Made by a program: the position numbers and the translations under genes. A stretch of 61,283 nucleotides of DNA, taken from assembly GCA_009921265.1 (NCBI GenBank), contig RFYV01000012.1, positions 1-61,283 on the forward strand. The letters are read 5' to 3'. The notes under the pieces were generated by a model that was not told the DNA's origin, ran no database searches, and worked only from the letters and a program-made list of their open reading frames with translations. This document shows positions 9,489 through 18,390 of the stretch, in pieces (the first letter of the stretch is position 1; each line of letters begins with the position of its first letter). Source of the stretch: Betaproteobacteria bacterium (GTDB lineage Bacteria > Pseudomonadota > Gammaproteobacteria > Burkholderiales > Burkholderiaceae_C).

Positions 9489-9997
9489 ACACAATCAACA
9501 TGGATGACGTTGGGAAAACTTTGTTACACCGAGGATGGATGCTTGCAACTGCAGAGAGTTGCACGGGTGGCCTCATCAGCGCGCGTTGCACAGAAGTGTC
9601 GGGTTCTAGCAATTGGTTTGAACGCGGTTTTGTCACCTACTCCAATGATGCCAAACATGAAATGCTCGGTGTAGGTAGCGCACTCATTGAACAACAAGGC
9701 GCTGTGAGTGAACAAGTCGCACACGCCATGGCATTGGGCGCATTGCGTCACTCCAAAGCGCAAGTATCGTTGGCTGTCACGGGTGTTGCAGGACCAACGG
9801 GTGGCAGTAAAGATAAACCTGTAGGTACAGTTTGGTTTGCATGGGCAATACCCAGAGACACAGGTCCGACATTGGGTGCAGAAACCGCATGGATCAAAAG
9901 CGAGCGGCAAATTTTTTCGGGTGATCGACTAGCTGTGCGTGATGCCACTGTTAAACATGCACTTCATACATTGATTCAATTATTGGGGCATCCATGA
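9485..9997 (+). CDS. pncC: Nicotinamide-nucleotide amidohydrolase (CinA C-terminal domain)
   Basis: Deamidates NMN to NaMN in NAD salvage. 170 aa from the ATG that overlaps the pgpA stop; only the CinA C-terminal domain is present, as in E. coli PncC. The motif AESCTGG is at about 23-29, followed by FVTYSNDAKHEMLGV and VTGVAGPTGGSKDKPVGTVWFAW. It overlaps the next gene by 4 nt, so four to five genes from apaG are probably one transcript. Confidence 0.93.
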   Translation: MNTINMDDVGKTLLHRGWMLATAESCTGGLISARCTEVSGSSNWFERGFVTYSNDAKHEMLGVGSALIEQQGAVSEQVAHAMALGALRHSKAQVSLAVTGVAGPTGGSKDKPVGTVWFAWAIPRDTGPTLGAETAWIKSERQIFSGDRLAVRDATVKHALHTLIQLLGHP

Positions 9998-10914
9998 GCA
10001 ATTGGTTTAGCGGATTTGACAAACACATCGCACATGTCAATGGTGTTGATATTTGTTATCGCGCGGGCGGTAAAGTGAGTGAAAAACCTTTGTTATTGAT
10101 ACACGGCGCACCACAAACACATGCGATGTGGCATCGCGTGGCTCAATTGTTAAAAAATGATTTTTATTTGGTGATGCCCGATTTGCGTGGCTATGGCGAC
10201 TCGAGTCACACAACCGGATTGAGCGACCACAGCAATTACAGCAAACGCATGATGGCGCAAGATTTTGTGCAATTAATGACGCAATTGGGGTTTGGAAAAT
10301 TTGATGTGAGCGGCCATGATCGTGGTGGACGCGTCACACATCGCTTGTGCTTGGATCACGCGTCACGCGTGCTGCGTGCAACCGTTCTTGACATTGCCCC
10401 CACACTGGATATGTACAACGGCACCACCATGGCATTTGCGACGGCTTACTATCATTGGTTTCATTTGATACAACCCTCGCCCACGCCCGAGTTCATGATT
10501 GGCGGCAACCCCAAAGCATATTTACATTCCAAATTAGGTGGATGGGGCGCCAAAGGTTTGTCGCATTTAGAACCCGAAGCTTATGCAGAATACGAACGCG
10601 TGTTTTGTTTGCCCCCATTGCAAGATGGCGGCTTGATGCAAACCGTTCACACGATTTGTGAAGATTACCGCGCCAGCGCCAGCATCGATTTAGAACACGA
10701 CAAAGAAAGTCGCGCCAAAGGCGAAAAAATCAATTGTGATTTGCAAGTTTTGATTGGTGGCAACAGTGTGCTGGAGCGATTGTTCAAAGCCGACGCGTTG
10801 TGGAAGGCGCAATGCAAAGGCCGCGTTGAAACACACGTATTGCCTTGCGGCCATTACATCCCCGAAGAATTACCACACGAGACTGCGCAACTTTTAATGG
10901 CTTGGCACGCTTGA
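9994..10914 (+). CDS. Alpha/beta hydrolase, haloacetate (fluoroacetate) dehalogenase-like
   Basis: 306 aa. The oxyanion motif HGAPQT is at 37-42. The nucleophile elbow is GHDRGGR at 107-113, so the nucleophile is Asp109 rather than Ser, and D-x-x-P at 133-136 and His287 in CGHYIPEE fit the acid and base. His154-Trp155 occupies the place of the halide-binding pair in fluoroacetate dehalogenase. These features point to hydrolytic dehalogenation, or epoxide hydrolysis as an alternative; the substrate is not known. It is the last gene of the apaG transcript, and its end overlaps the PIN gene coming from the other strand. Confidence 0.82.
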   Translation: MSNWFSGFDKHIAHVNGVDICYRAGGKVSEKPLLLIHGAPQTHAMWHRVAQLLKNDFYLVMPDLRGYGDSSHTTGLSDHSNYSKRMMAQDFVQLMTQLGFGKFDVSGHDRGGRVTHRLCLDHASRVLRATVLDIAPTLDMYNGTTMAFATAYYHWFHLIQPSPTPEFMIGGNPKAYLHSKLGGWGAKGLSHLEPEAYAEYERVFCLPPLQDGGLMQTVHTICEDYRASASIDLEHDKESRAKGEKINCDLQVLIGGNSVLERLFKADALWKAQCKGRVETHVLPCGHYIPEELPHETAQLLMAWHA

Positions 10915-11328
10915 TGTCGAGACGGTCTGCCAAACTTTTTTGACACTCACACCCAAACGCGAGAGTCGATTGGTTAATCGCAATACTTGTTTGTCTTTGC
11001 TAATTAGCTGCGCGGTGTGCACCACACTCAAGTCAATAAACTTTTGATCGTCTGCATCTTTGCAAATATAAGGTGCGCGTTGTGCATCTTCTTTGATATG
11101 CGCATATTGGTCGAATAACGCCATCACGTCTTGCGCCGTTTGATTAGAAAACTCTCTTCTTTTTAAAATATGCGGATAGTCTAAAACGCGCAGTAACTCT
11201 TCACGCATCGATGCAGTGGCCAGCCACGTGACTTGTTGCGCTTGCAGCGCTTGCCAAAGCTCTTGCGCGTGCGGGTCTTGATACACCCACAAATCCAACA
11301 CCACGTTGGTATCAATGACCAGTTGCAT
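10894..11328 (-). CDS. PIN-domain protein (putative toxin-type ribonuclease)
   Basis: 144 aa from the ATG MQLVIDTNVVLD; a TTG one codon upstream is also open. PIN signatures: Asp6 in the first strand (IDTN), Glu in the MREELLRVL helix, and DADDQKFIDLS carrying the later acidic pair. Such proteins cleave RNA with Mg2+. The family is often called a toxin-antitoxin toxin, but no antitoxin ORF is adjacent: it overlaps the upstream methyltransferase gene by 17 nt and converges on the hydrolase. A solitary housekeeping or RNA-processing role is equally possible. Confidence 0.85.
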   Translation of the reverse strand: MQLVIDTNVVLDLWVYQDPHAQELWQALQAQQVTWLATASMREELLRVLDYPHILKRREFSNQTAQDVMALFDQYAHIKEDAQRAPYICKDADDQKFIDLSVVHTAQLISKDKQVLRLTNRLSRLGVSVKKVWQTVSTSSVPSH

Positions 11329-12559
11329 CAAACGCGGCTACTTTTCGTTTGGAACCCGCCACCATTTCAATTTTAAAAAGACGGCATTCAATCGGACCAT
11401 TCCACATCGGGACACGACGCGACTCTTTAAGTCTCATGCGACCCGGTAGCTTTAAGTCGGGCGTTAACACCCACGCCGTCCATCCAGAATAATTTTTCTT
11501 CCAATGGCTTGCAAGTTGACTAAAAAAATCCCCACCATCATCGACTTCTGCGATTTGTCGCGCACCTGCAATACCTGCGGCTTCTATGCGTTCGCCATAA
11601 GGAGGATTGACCAACATCAATCCTGCACGCTCACTTGGCGCCATGCGTTGCAATGCGTCTCCGCCACGAAACTCCACAGCGTCGGATACGCCAGCACGCT
11701 CGGCGTTGCGCATTGCAAAATCAACCATTCGAAATGACACATCGCTACCAAATACGGGCGCCATCGGTGCGCATTGCTGTGCGCGCGCTTCGTCTTGTAA
11801 TTGCTTCCAAACATGCGAGTCAAATAATTTTAATTTTTGAAATCCAAAATTTCTAAGCAACCCAGGTGCGATGCGGCACGCAATTTGTGCGGCTTCAATT
11901 GAGATCGTGCCACTGCCACAACACGGGTCATACACCGGCATGCCTTGCTCGCAACCCGATGGCACACCTGGATCATTCATGCTCCAACCGCTTGCCACCA
12001 ACATGGCGGCTGCCAATGTTTCTTTGAGTGGCGCGTCGCCTTTGTCTTCTCGCCATCCGCGTTTAAATAATGGCTCACCCGATGTATCCAAATACAAAGT
12101 CGCTAAATGCTCGGTTAAGTGTACGTGCACGCGCACGATTGGATAACGCGTATCCACATCGGGCCTGATACCTGTTTTGTCACGAAAACGATCGGCGATT
12201 GCATCTTTGACTCGCAGCGCTGCAAAATTCAAACTCTTGAGTGGGCTGTGTTGAGCAGTTATATCGATTTTGAAAGAGTCTTGCGCGGTAAACCACATCT
12301 CCCACGCCACTTGTTGCGCCGATTCGTAAATGTGATCTTCGTTGGCATAGTTGCCGTGCGCAACTTGAATCAACACGCGTTGCGTGAGTCGACTGTATAA
12401 ATTGATGCGCATGGCTTCGCGCCAAGACGCTTGCAACATCACACCTCCGCGCATCACGCGCATGTCTTCGGGCTTGGACGATGTGATGCGTGCAATCTCC
12501 AAAGCCAAATAAGCCTCGACACCTGCTGCGCAGGGCATGAATAATTGAAGAGCGTTCAC
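11312..12559 (-). CDS. rlmL: THUMP-domain class I RNA methyltransferase (RlmL-type, 23S rRNA m2G2445)
   Basis: About 415 aa if the GTG overlapping the rpoN stop (GTGA) is used; an ATG 7 codons later (MPCAAGVEAYLALE) is an alternative, and upstream extension into rpoN is unlikely. The N-terminal THUMP region is followed by a Rossmann methyltransferase with DPCCGSGTISIEAA and NPPYGER at about 318-324. It corresponds to the first half of E. coli RlmKL only; the RlmK half is absent. Predicted to methylate G2445 of 23S rRNA using SAM. Confidence 0.85.
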   Translation of the reverse strand: MNALQLFMPCAAGVEAYLALEIARITSSKPEDMRVMRGGVMLQASWREAMRINLYSRLTQRVLIQVAHGNYANEDHIYESAQQVAWEMWFTAQDSFKIDITAQHSPLKSLNFAALRVKDAIADRFRDKTGIRPDVDTRYPIVRVHVHLTEHLATLYLDTSGEPLFKRGWREDKGDAPLKETLAAAMLVASGWSMNDPGVPSGCEQGMPVYDPCCGSGTISIEAAQIACRIAPGLLRNFGFQKLKLFDSHVWKQLQDEARAQQCAPMAPVFGSDVSFRMVDFAMRNAERAGVSDAVEFRGGDALQRMAPSERAGLMLVNPPYGERIEAAGIAGARQIAEVDDGGDFFSQLASHWKKNYSGWTAWVLTPDLKLPGRMRLKESRRVPMWNGPIECRLFKIEMVAGSKRKVAAFDATGH

Positions 12560-13944
12560 AGTGTTTTTCTTAAATTGGTCGGTGCAATACGAAGAGCTTC
12601 GCGGTATTTGGCAATGGTGCGGCGTGCGCAATCGATGCCTTGCTCTTTAAGCATATCGGAGAGTTGATTATCGGACAAAGGCTTTTTGGGATTTTCGCTG
12701 GCAATGAATTGTTTAATGAGTGCACGCACTGCCGTGCTTGATGCGTTGTTGCCACTCTCAGTTCCCAAACCAGAGCCAAAAAAGTATTTGAGCTCAAATG
12801 TACCCATCGGCGTCGAAATATATTTGGATGTGGTCACGCGACTGATGGTGGATTCGTGCAATCCGAGTTCATCTGCAATTTCTCGAAGCACCATGGGCTT
12901 CATAGCCAACTCGCCATGCACAAAGAAGTTTTTTTGCCTTTGTGCGATAGCGTCACTCACACGCAAAATTGTTTCAAACCGTTGTTGAATATTTTTGATC
13001 ATCCAACGTGCTTCTTGCAAGCGCTGTTGCAATCCCGATTGACTCTCGCCTTTGCCACTCGATTTGAGCGCGTTGGCATAAATATCATTGACACGCAACT
13101 TGGGCATCACCTCGGGGTTGAGTTGAACTCGAAATTTGGGTGCGCCAGTTTTATCTACGCCTTGATGCAAAACAAAAACATCGGGAACGATGACGTTGCG
13201 TTCTACATCGACAAAACGTCTGCCGGGCTTGGGCTCTAAGCGAGCAATCAATGCCATTGCTAACTTGACGCGCTCTTCGGTTTCGCTCACCGCAAGCGCC
13301 ATTCGTTTGTAATCGCGCTTGGCCAATAAGTCGAGGGATTGTTGAGCAATCGCGAGGGCTGTATCAATGATGGCTTGCGCTTGGTTGTTAGGCGCGACCA
13401 TCGCTTTGATTTGCAAACTCAAACACTCGGATAAGTTACTTGCGCCCACGCCTGTGGGCTCCAAACTTTGTAGCAGTCGTTTGGCAACTTCAAAGCGATG
13501 CTCAAGTTCTTCTACTTGTTCTAAATCTTCGCCCGCCAAACCTTCTGCAAGAGAGCGCAAGGTGTCTTCTAAATAACCATCGTCATTGAGTGATTCAATT
13601 AAAAAGCGCAACGCCGCTTTATCGACTTCATCGAGTCTAAGAGACAAAGCTTGTCGATGTAAAAAATCTGAAAGCGATTCTTGCGATCTTGCAAACTCCG
13701 AGGCTTCTGCAACGTCTTCGCGATCGTTGTTATTTTTTTTGGCGGGTGCGTCGCCGCCCCATTCGGTATCGTCAACGGCAAAGTCAACGCTGCCGTCTCC
13801 ATCCCAACTCTCTGCAATTCCATCGGCCTCGGGCGTTGTGTCTGATGCAGGCGTGTCAACTCTGATTTCTGTGACGCGATCAAGTGGGTTATCCCACGTG
13901 TCGCTGGATTCTACGGCTTCATCATCTTTTTGAATAGGTTTCAT
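12556..13944 (-). CDS. rpoN: RNA polymerase sigma-54 factor lacking Region I
   Basis: 462 aa. The core-binding part (from SLSDFL at 90), the helix-turn-helix LREIADELGLHESTISRVTT and the RpoN box ARRTIAKYRE (440-449) are intact, so -24/-12 promoter recognition looks preserved. The N-terminus is abnormal: after MKP it goes directly to an acidic, Region II-like stretch (DDEAVESSDTWDNP and on). The roughly 50-residue Gln/Leu-rich Region I that silences the factor and responds to AAA+ activators is missing. The ATG has a GAGG site 8 nt upstream and lies 18 nt after lptB, so no hidden upstream exon-like segment exists. Confidence 0.9.
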   Translation of the reverse strand: MKPIQKDDEAVESSDTWDNPLDRVTEIRVDTPASDTTPEADGIAESWDGDGSVDFAVDDTEWGGDAPAKKNNNDREDVAEASEFARSQESLSDFLHRQALSLRLDEVDKAALRFLIESLNDDGYLEDTLRSLAEGLAGEDLEQVEELEHRFEVAKRLLQSLEPTGVGASNLSECLSLQIKAMVAPNNQAQAIIDTALAIAQQSLDLLAKRDYKRMALAVSETEERVKLAMALIARLEPKPGRRFVDVERNVIVPDVFVLHQGVDKTGAPKFRVQLNPEVMPKLRVNDIYANALKSSGKGESQSGLQQRLQEARWMIKNIQQRFETILRVSDAIAQRQKNFFVHGELAMKPMVLREIADELGLHESTISRVTTSKYISTPMGTFELKYFFGSGLGTESGNNASSTAVRALIKQFIASENPKKPLSDNQLSDMLKEQGIDCARRTIAKYREALRIAPTNLRKTL

Positions 13945-13962
13945 GATGCGTGCCTCATGCGA

Positions 13963-14745
13963 TTACATTCGGAAATGTTCGCCGAGATAGACTCGACGCA
14001 CATCTGCGTTTTCAACAATTTCGGCGGGCGTGCCTTGGGCTAATACGCGACCTTCACTGATGATGCACGCGTGATCACAAATGCCTAATGTTTCGCGCAC
14101 ATTGTGATCGGTGATCAATACACCAATTCCGCGTGATTTTAAAAATCCAATGATGCGTTGAATTTCAATCACAGCGATGGGATCGATTCCAGCAAAGGGC
14201 TCATCTAACAATATAAAAAGCGGCTGTGTGGCCAATGCGCGTGCGATTTCAACGCGCCTGCGTTCACCACCCGACAAAGACATGGCGGGCGAATCGCGCA
14301 AATGTTCAACACGCAAGTCATTGAGCAAGGATGTGAGTCGCTCTTCAATCGCAGGCGAAGTCAACGGTTTGCCCGTCTCATCGTTTTGTAATTCCAATAC
14401 GGCGCGCACGTTTTCTGCAACATTGAGTTTGCGAAAAATGGAAGCCTCTTGCGGCAAATAACTCAAACCCAAACGTGAGCGGCGATGAATCGGTAAATGT
14501 TCAATCGATTGCCCATCTATGGAGATGCGACCTTGATCGGCACGAACTAATCCAACGATCATATAAAACGAAGTGGTTTTACCTGCACCATTGGGACCTA
14601 AAAGACCCACCACTTCACCGCGATCAACGCCAACAGATACATCGTGAACTACGGTTCGACTGCCATAGGTTTTTTTGAGGCCCATGGCTTCGAGTCGACT
14701 CAAACGCGCTCCTTGCACAGGGTCACTGGGCATGCGTGCGTTCAA
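13963..14745 (-). CDS. lptB: LPS export ABC transporter ATP-binding protein LptB
   Basis: Cytoplasmic ATPase of the LptB2FG complex that extracts LPS from the inner membrane. 260 aa, about 18 residues longer at the N-terminus than E. coli LptB. Walker A GPNGAGKTT at 50-58, signature LSGGERRRVEIARAL, Walker B LFILLDEPFAGIDP, and the switch His in LITDHNVRETL. It overlaps lptA by 4 nt and is followed by rpoN, the order seen across Proteobacteria. Confidence 0.97.
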   Translation of the reverse strand: MNARMPSDPVQGARLSRLEAMGLKKTYGSRTVVHDVSVGVDRGEVVGLLGPNGAGKTTSFYMIVGLVRADQGRISIDGQSIEHLPIHRRSRLGLSYLPQEASIFRKLNVAENVRAVLELQNDETGKPLTSPAIEERLTSLLNDLRVEHLRDSPAMSLSGGERRRVEIARALATQPLFILLDEPFAGIDPIAVIEIQRIIGFLKSRGIGVLITDHNVRETLGICDHACIISEGRVLAQGTPAEIVENADVRRVYLGEHFRM

Positions 14746-15287
14746 GGCTTGTCCTCTTTTTTCTTGGGCGTTAAAACAGCGCGGATGCGCCCTGTTGATG
14801 GTCCTGCAAGCGCACTTTTTCCATCAACCATGAATTGATCGGTGAGGTTTTCGTAAACAATGCGTTGGCCGTGCATCTCATCGCTGAGTTCAGTTCCGCG
14901 ATAACGCCTAAGTTCAGAGCGTTGAATAAGCGTGACGCGATCTGCTTTGCCGTCGTACTCAATGCGATCGGCTTCGCCCTCCATCCATTCGTTGAGGCCT
15001 TCTCTTTTTTGTCTGTAAAACGCACGTTCGCCTGGGGGCGGCGTCATCACACCGTATTGATAGCCTTCGGGATCTTGTCTAACTTCTAATAACGCGCCTC
15101 TCAGGATGAGCGTGCCCTTGGTAGCAACGACGCGACCTTTAAAAATACTGATTTGTTTGAGTTCGTCGTGATCGAGACGATCGGCCTCGATATTCATGGG
15201 TTTGTCGCGGTCGGCCTTTTCTGCCCATATAGATAAAGGCACCATAAGCAGAACTAAACCCAATAAGGAAAAGATTGTTTTATTCAA
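14742..15287 (-). CDS. lptA: LPS transport periplasmic protein LptA
   Basis: Forms the periplasmic beta-jellyroll bridge carrying LPS to the outer membrane. 181 aa with a signal peptide (hydrophobic residues 5-19, cleavage after SIWA). The OstA-type repeats DKPMNIEADRLDHDELKQ and FKGRVVATKGTLILRG are visible, and a basic tail KKKEDKP ends the protein. Co-directional and overlapping with lptB. lptC, normally just upstream, is not here; dsbA takes its place. Confidence 0.93.
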   Translation of the reverse strand: MNKTIFSLLGLVLLMVPLSIWAEKADRDKPMNIEADRLDHDELKQISIFKGRVVATKGTLILRGALLEVRQDPEGYQYGVMTPPPGERAFYRQKREGLNEWMEGEADRIEYDGKADRVTLIQRSELRRYRGTELSDEMHGQRIVYENLTDQFMVDGKSALAGPSTGRIRAVLTPKKKEDKP

Positions 15288-15318
15288 GGCACGAAAATTG
15301 CCGTTTTAGTCAGCCCCG

Positions 15319-15324
15319 ATTGTA
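15319..15324 (-). promoter_or_regulatory. Possible -10 box upstream of lptA
   Basis: Minus-strand TACAAT 31 nt before the lptA start codon, in the 66-nt gap after dsbA; no clear -35. A TGGCAC just upstream looks like the -24 half of a sigma-54 site, but the -12 TTGC half is absent. Confidence 0.3.
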
Positions 15325-15353
15325 GTGCCAGCCAACCGAGTTTTAAAAATCTT

Positions 15354-15986
15354 TTATTTGCCTTTTCTGACCTCGGCCAATAGGTAGTTAACCACTTGCA
15401 AGGCTTTTTCCATACTGCCTGCTAAGGAGCCGTCTGTATAGAAGCGACCCGCCACACCTAAAGCTGGGACGCCTTCGACGTTGAAGGCCTCTTGCAATTG
15501 AGCCGCTTGTCTGGCTTTGCCGCTGATGGTGAACGAATTGAACAAATCCATAAAAGCTTTGCGATCCAAGCCATTTTTTTCGGCCCAAGTAATGATTGCG
15601 TCGCCACTGGCCAAGTTTTGTTTTTCCACATGAATGGCATAAAAAAGTTTGGCGTGGTGTGTTTCAAGTTTTTTGAGCGCTTCGAGGACGTAATATACTT
15701 TTTGTTGCGGCTCAAAACTCTCTCTGAATCGAACGGGTGCACGTTTAAAGTCAACATCTTTGGGCAATGCTTTGAGCCAATTGGCCAAAGTAGGCTCAAA
15801 CGCATTGCAATGCGGACAGCTGTACCAAAAAAACTCAACCACTTCGAGTTTTCCTTTTGCCTCAGTTGCAACGGGCTTATCTAGTATTAAATAATCTTTG
15901 CCTGCCACAGGTGCGGCGCCTTGTGCACTTGTCATTCCTGTCGTGGCACTGGCCAATGCGGCAATTGAAAAATCGCGTCTTTTCAT
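15354..15986 (-). CDS. dsbA: Thiol:disulfide interchange protein DsbA
   Basis: Periplasmic oxidase that introduces disulfide bonds. 210 aa. Residues 1-24 form an export signal with a twin-arginine-like start MKRRDFSIAAL and a weak hydrophobic core, so Tat export is possible. The thioredoxin-fold active site CPHC is at 57-60 with FFWYSCPHCNAFEP context, and the cis-Pro loop GVPAL follows late. It lies between the SPOR gene and lptA, in the same direction. Confidence 0.95.
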   Translation of the reverse strand: MKRRDFSIAALASATTGMTSAQGAAPVAGKDYLILDKPVATEAKGKLEVVEFFWYSCPHCNAFEPTLANWLKALPKDVDFKRAPVRFRESFEPQQKVYYVLEALKKLETHHAKLFYAIHVEKQNLASGDAIITWAEKNGLDRKAFMDLFNSFTISGKARQAAQLQEAFNVEGVPALGVAGRFYTDGSLAGSMEKALQVVNYLLAEVRKGK

Positions 15987-16012
15987 AATTTACCTTTCAG
16001 GTCTATACGTTT

Positions 16013-16630
16013 TTATCGCTGTATCCGTACCAATGCAGTTTCTACTTTGTTAGATTTGAGTTTGTCTTGTATTTTTTCGGCGTCTTCACGCGTATCAAAC
16101 GGCCCAATGCGCACGCGAAACACACTGCGGCCCCCTTGCTCTCGCTCACTGACCTTTGCATCGTAGCCATTGAGCGACAGCTTAGCTCGTTGCGACTCGG
16201 CCTCTTCGGGCGTTCGAAATGCACCCGCTTGCACATAATAGTTAAAAGGATCTGCGCCTGCTTTGCTGCGCGCCAAGTCCCCTAAAGGATCGGTGCCTTC
16301 AGCGCTAGCGGGCGGATTATTTGCATCGGGTGGTGGCAAAACACCCGATGGTGTTTTTTCTTTTTCTGGATCTACAGCGCTTTTGACGGGATTTTTCCCA
16401 TACAAAGGCGCGTTCGGATCCCAATCTTTGTTTTTCTTTTCTTCGGCGGCGTCTTGATCGGCCGAGCGACTCAAACCTTTGTTTAAAAACGGAATCGGCA
16501 CCTTGGTGACATAAATGGCCACGCTCAAAGCAATGAGCAAACCAACGACCATTCCCAAAATAAAGCCAACCAAGGTTCCACCCTTTTGGGTGTTGTTAGT
16601 TTTAAAAGATGGCGAAGTATTGGATTTCAT
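16013..16630 (-). CDS. SPOR-domain protein, FtsN-like
   Basis: 205 aa single-pass membrane protein: short cytoplasmic N-terminus, transmembrane helix about 19-43, Pro/Asp/Lys-rich periplasmic linker, then a C-terminal SPOR domain from about 129 (YYVQAGAFRTPEEAESQRAKL ... VRIGPFDTREDAEKIQDKL). SPOR domains bind denuded septal peptidoglycan, and this layout matches FtsN of betaproteobacteria found next to argS. It sits 17 nt after argS and before dsbA. Confidence 0.85.
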   Translation of the reverse strand: MKSNTSPSFKTNNTQKGGTLVGFILGMVVGLLIALSVAIYVTKVPIPFLNKGLSRSADQDAAEEKKNKDWDPNAPLYGKNPVKSAVDPEKEKTPSGVLPPPDANNPPASAEGTDPLGDLARSKAGADPFNYYVQAGAFRTPEEAESQRAKLSLNGYDAKVSEREQGGRSVFRVRIGPFDTREDAEKIQDKLKSNKVETALVRIQR

Positions 16631-16647
16631 AAATAAGTCGTCAGAGT

Positions 16648-18345
16648 TTACATGCGAGTGGGTGCAGACACACCCAAAATTGCTAATCCATTGTGCAAGA
16701 CTTGTGCGGTAGCTGCGACCAATGAGAGTCGGGCTTTTTGTAAGGCTGGATCATCAACCAAAATTCTTTCGGCATCATAATAACTGTGATACATCGCGGC
16801 TAAATCGCGCAAATAAAACGTGACATCATGGGGTGCGAAATCTTTACACGCCGCAGTAAGCATAGCAGGGTATTTTGCTATTTGCAACATCAAGGCTTGC
16901 GCTTGTGGGGATGTTAAATGCGATACATCGGCGCTATGAAGTTGCTCAATTTTAGCGCCTGTTTTTTCTTGCCATATTTGCAAAACTGAACAAATACGCG
17001 CATGCGCATATTGAACGTAATAAACAGGATTGTCATTGTTTTGTGCGAGTGCTAAATCAACATCAAACACATATTCGGTATCGGGCTTTCTGCTGAGCAA
17101 GAAAAAACGCACCGCATCTTTGGAGGTCCATTCAATTAAGTCTCGCAAGGTGACATAACTGCCTGCGCGTTTTGAAATTTTAACCTCTTGCCCACCCCGC
17201 ATCACACGCACCATGGTGTGCAACACATAATCGGGATAACCGTTGGGTATTTTTAATTGCTTGAGATTGGATGCCGCTTGCAAACCCGCACGCACGCGAG
17301 CGATGGTGCCGTGATGATCCGTGCCTTGTATATTTACTACCTTAGAAAAACCACGCTCCCATTTGGCCAAATGGTAGGCAACATCAGGAACAAAATAGGT
17401 ATAGGTTGAATCGGATTTGCGCATGACGCGATCTTTGTCGTCGCCGAAATCGGTGGAGCGAAGCCACAATGCACCTTCACTCTCATAAGTGTGACCCGAT
17501 TTTTTGAGATTGTCGACGGCTTGTTCAACTCGACCACTGGAGTAAAGACTCGACTCCAAATAGTATTGATCGAATCGAACGTCAAATGCTTTTAAATCTA
17601 AATCTTGTTCGTTTCGTAAATAAGCCACGGCAAACTCACGAATATTATCGAGGTCATCGATCTGTGCATTGGCTTGAAACGTTCTGTCATCGGACACCAC
17701 TGTTTTGCCAGCCAAAAAATCTTGCGCTATATCGTTGATGTAATCACCGTTGTAAGCGGCCTCTGGCCACTGAGCATCACTTGGCTTGAAACCCTTAGCA
17801 CGCAGCTGCGTGCTTTGTGCCAGGGTGTTGATTTGCACACCCGCGTCGTTGTAATAAAACTCACGATGCACTTGCCAACCTTGTGTTTCAAACAAATGAC
17901 AAATCGCGTCGCCCAGTGCTGCTTGTCGACCATGCCCAACGTGCAATGGGCCTGTGGGATTGGCAGAAACAAACTCGACCAAAACACGTTGCGAATTTTT
18001 TTGTTGATACCCATATTGCGCATGTGCTCGCAAAACTTCTTGAATGACTTGTTGCTTAGCGCTGGGTTTGAGTCGCAGATTGATAAATCCTGGGCCTGCT
18101 ATGTCGATGCTTTCAATCCATTGCTGGCCCGCAGTACTCGCCAACAAATCTGTTTTGATGGTTTCGGCCACTTGCCGAGGGTTTTGCTTCAGAGCCTTGG
18201 CCAGTTGCATGGCCGCCGTGATCGCCCAATCTCCGTGAGCGGCCACCTTGGGTGACTCAAACACAGCTTTATTGGATGATCCGCTGGCGAGCTTTTCGAG
18301 AGACTCGGATAAAGCCTCTAATAATTGTTGCTGAACGATACGCAT
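16648..18345 (-). CDS. argS: Arginyl-tRNA synthetase
   Basis: Charges tRNA-Arg. 565 aa, class Ia. HIGH motif as [12 protein letters not shown] in [12 protein letters not shown], a KMSK equivalent [14 protein letters not shown], and the C-terminal all-helical anticodon-binding domain ending LGVSAPTRM, the conserved ArgS C-terminus. The start [12 protein letters not shown] is divergent from the SLAC1-type gene. First gene of the argS-SPOR-dsbA group. Confidence 0.97.
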   Translation of the reverse strand: MRIVQQQLLEALSESLEKLASGSSNKAVFESPKVAAHGDWAITAAMQLAKALKQNPRQVAETIKTDLLASTAGQQWIESIDIAGPGFINLRLKPSAKQQVIQEVLRAHAQYGYQQKNSQRVLVEFVSANPTGPLHVGHGRQAALGDAICHLFETQGWQVHREFYYNDAGVQINTLAQSTQLRAKGFKPSDAQWPEAAYNGDYINDIAQDFLAGKTVVSDDRTFQANAQIDDLDNIREFAVAYLRNEQDLDLKAFDVRFDQYYLESSLYSSGRVEQAVDNLKKSGHTYESEGALWLRSTDFGDDKDRVMRKSDSTYTYFVPDVAYHLAKWERGFSKVVNIQGTDHHGTIARVRAGLQAASNLKQLKIPNGYPDYVLHTMVRVMRGGQEVKISKRAGSYVTLRDLIEWTSKDAVRFFLLSRKPDTEYVFDVDLALAQNNDNPVYYVQYAHARICSVLQIWQEKTGAKIEQLHSADVSHLTSPQAQALMLQIAKYPAMLTAACKDFAPHDVTFYLRDLAAMYHSYYDAERILVDDPALQKARLSLVAATAQVLHNGLAILGVSAPTRM

Positions 18346-18390
18346 GCAATGATTTTACGCCTGAGTCTCAATGACATTAAACTGCCTGAT

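Noticed and set aside
15319..15345. Possible sigma-54 site (TGGCAC) before lptA
   Set aside because: The -12 TTGC half is not at the required spacing; TACAAT in the same place fits sigma-70 better.
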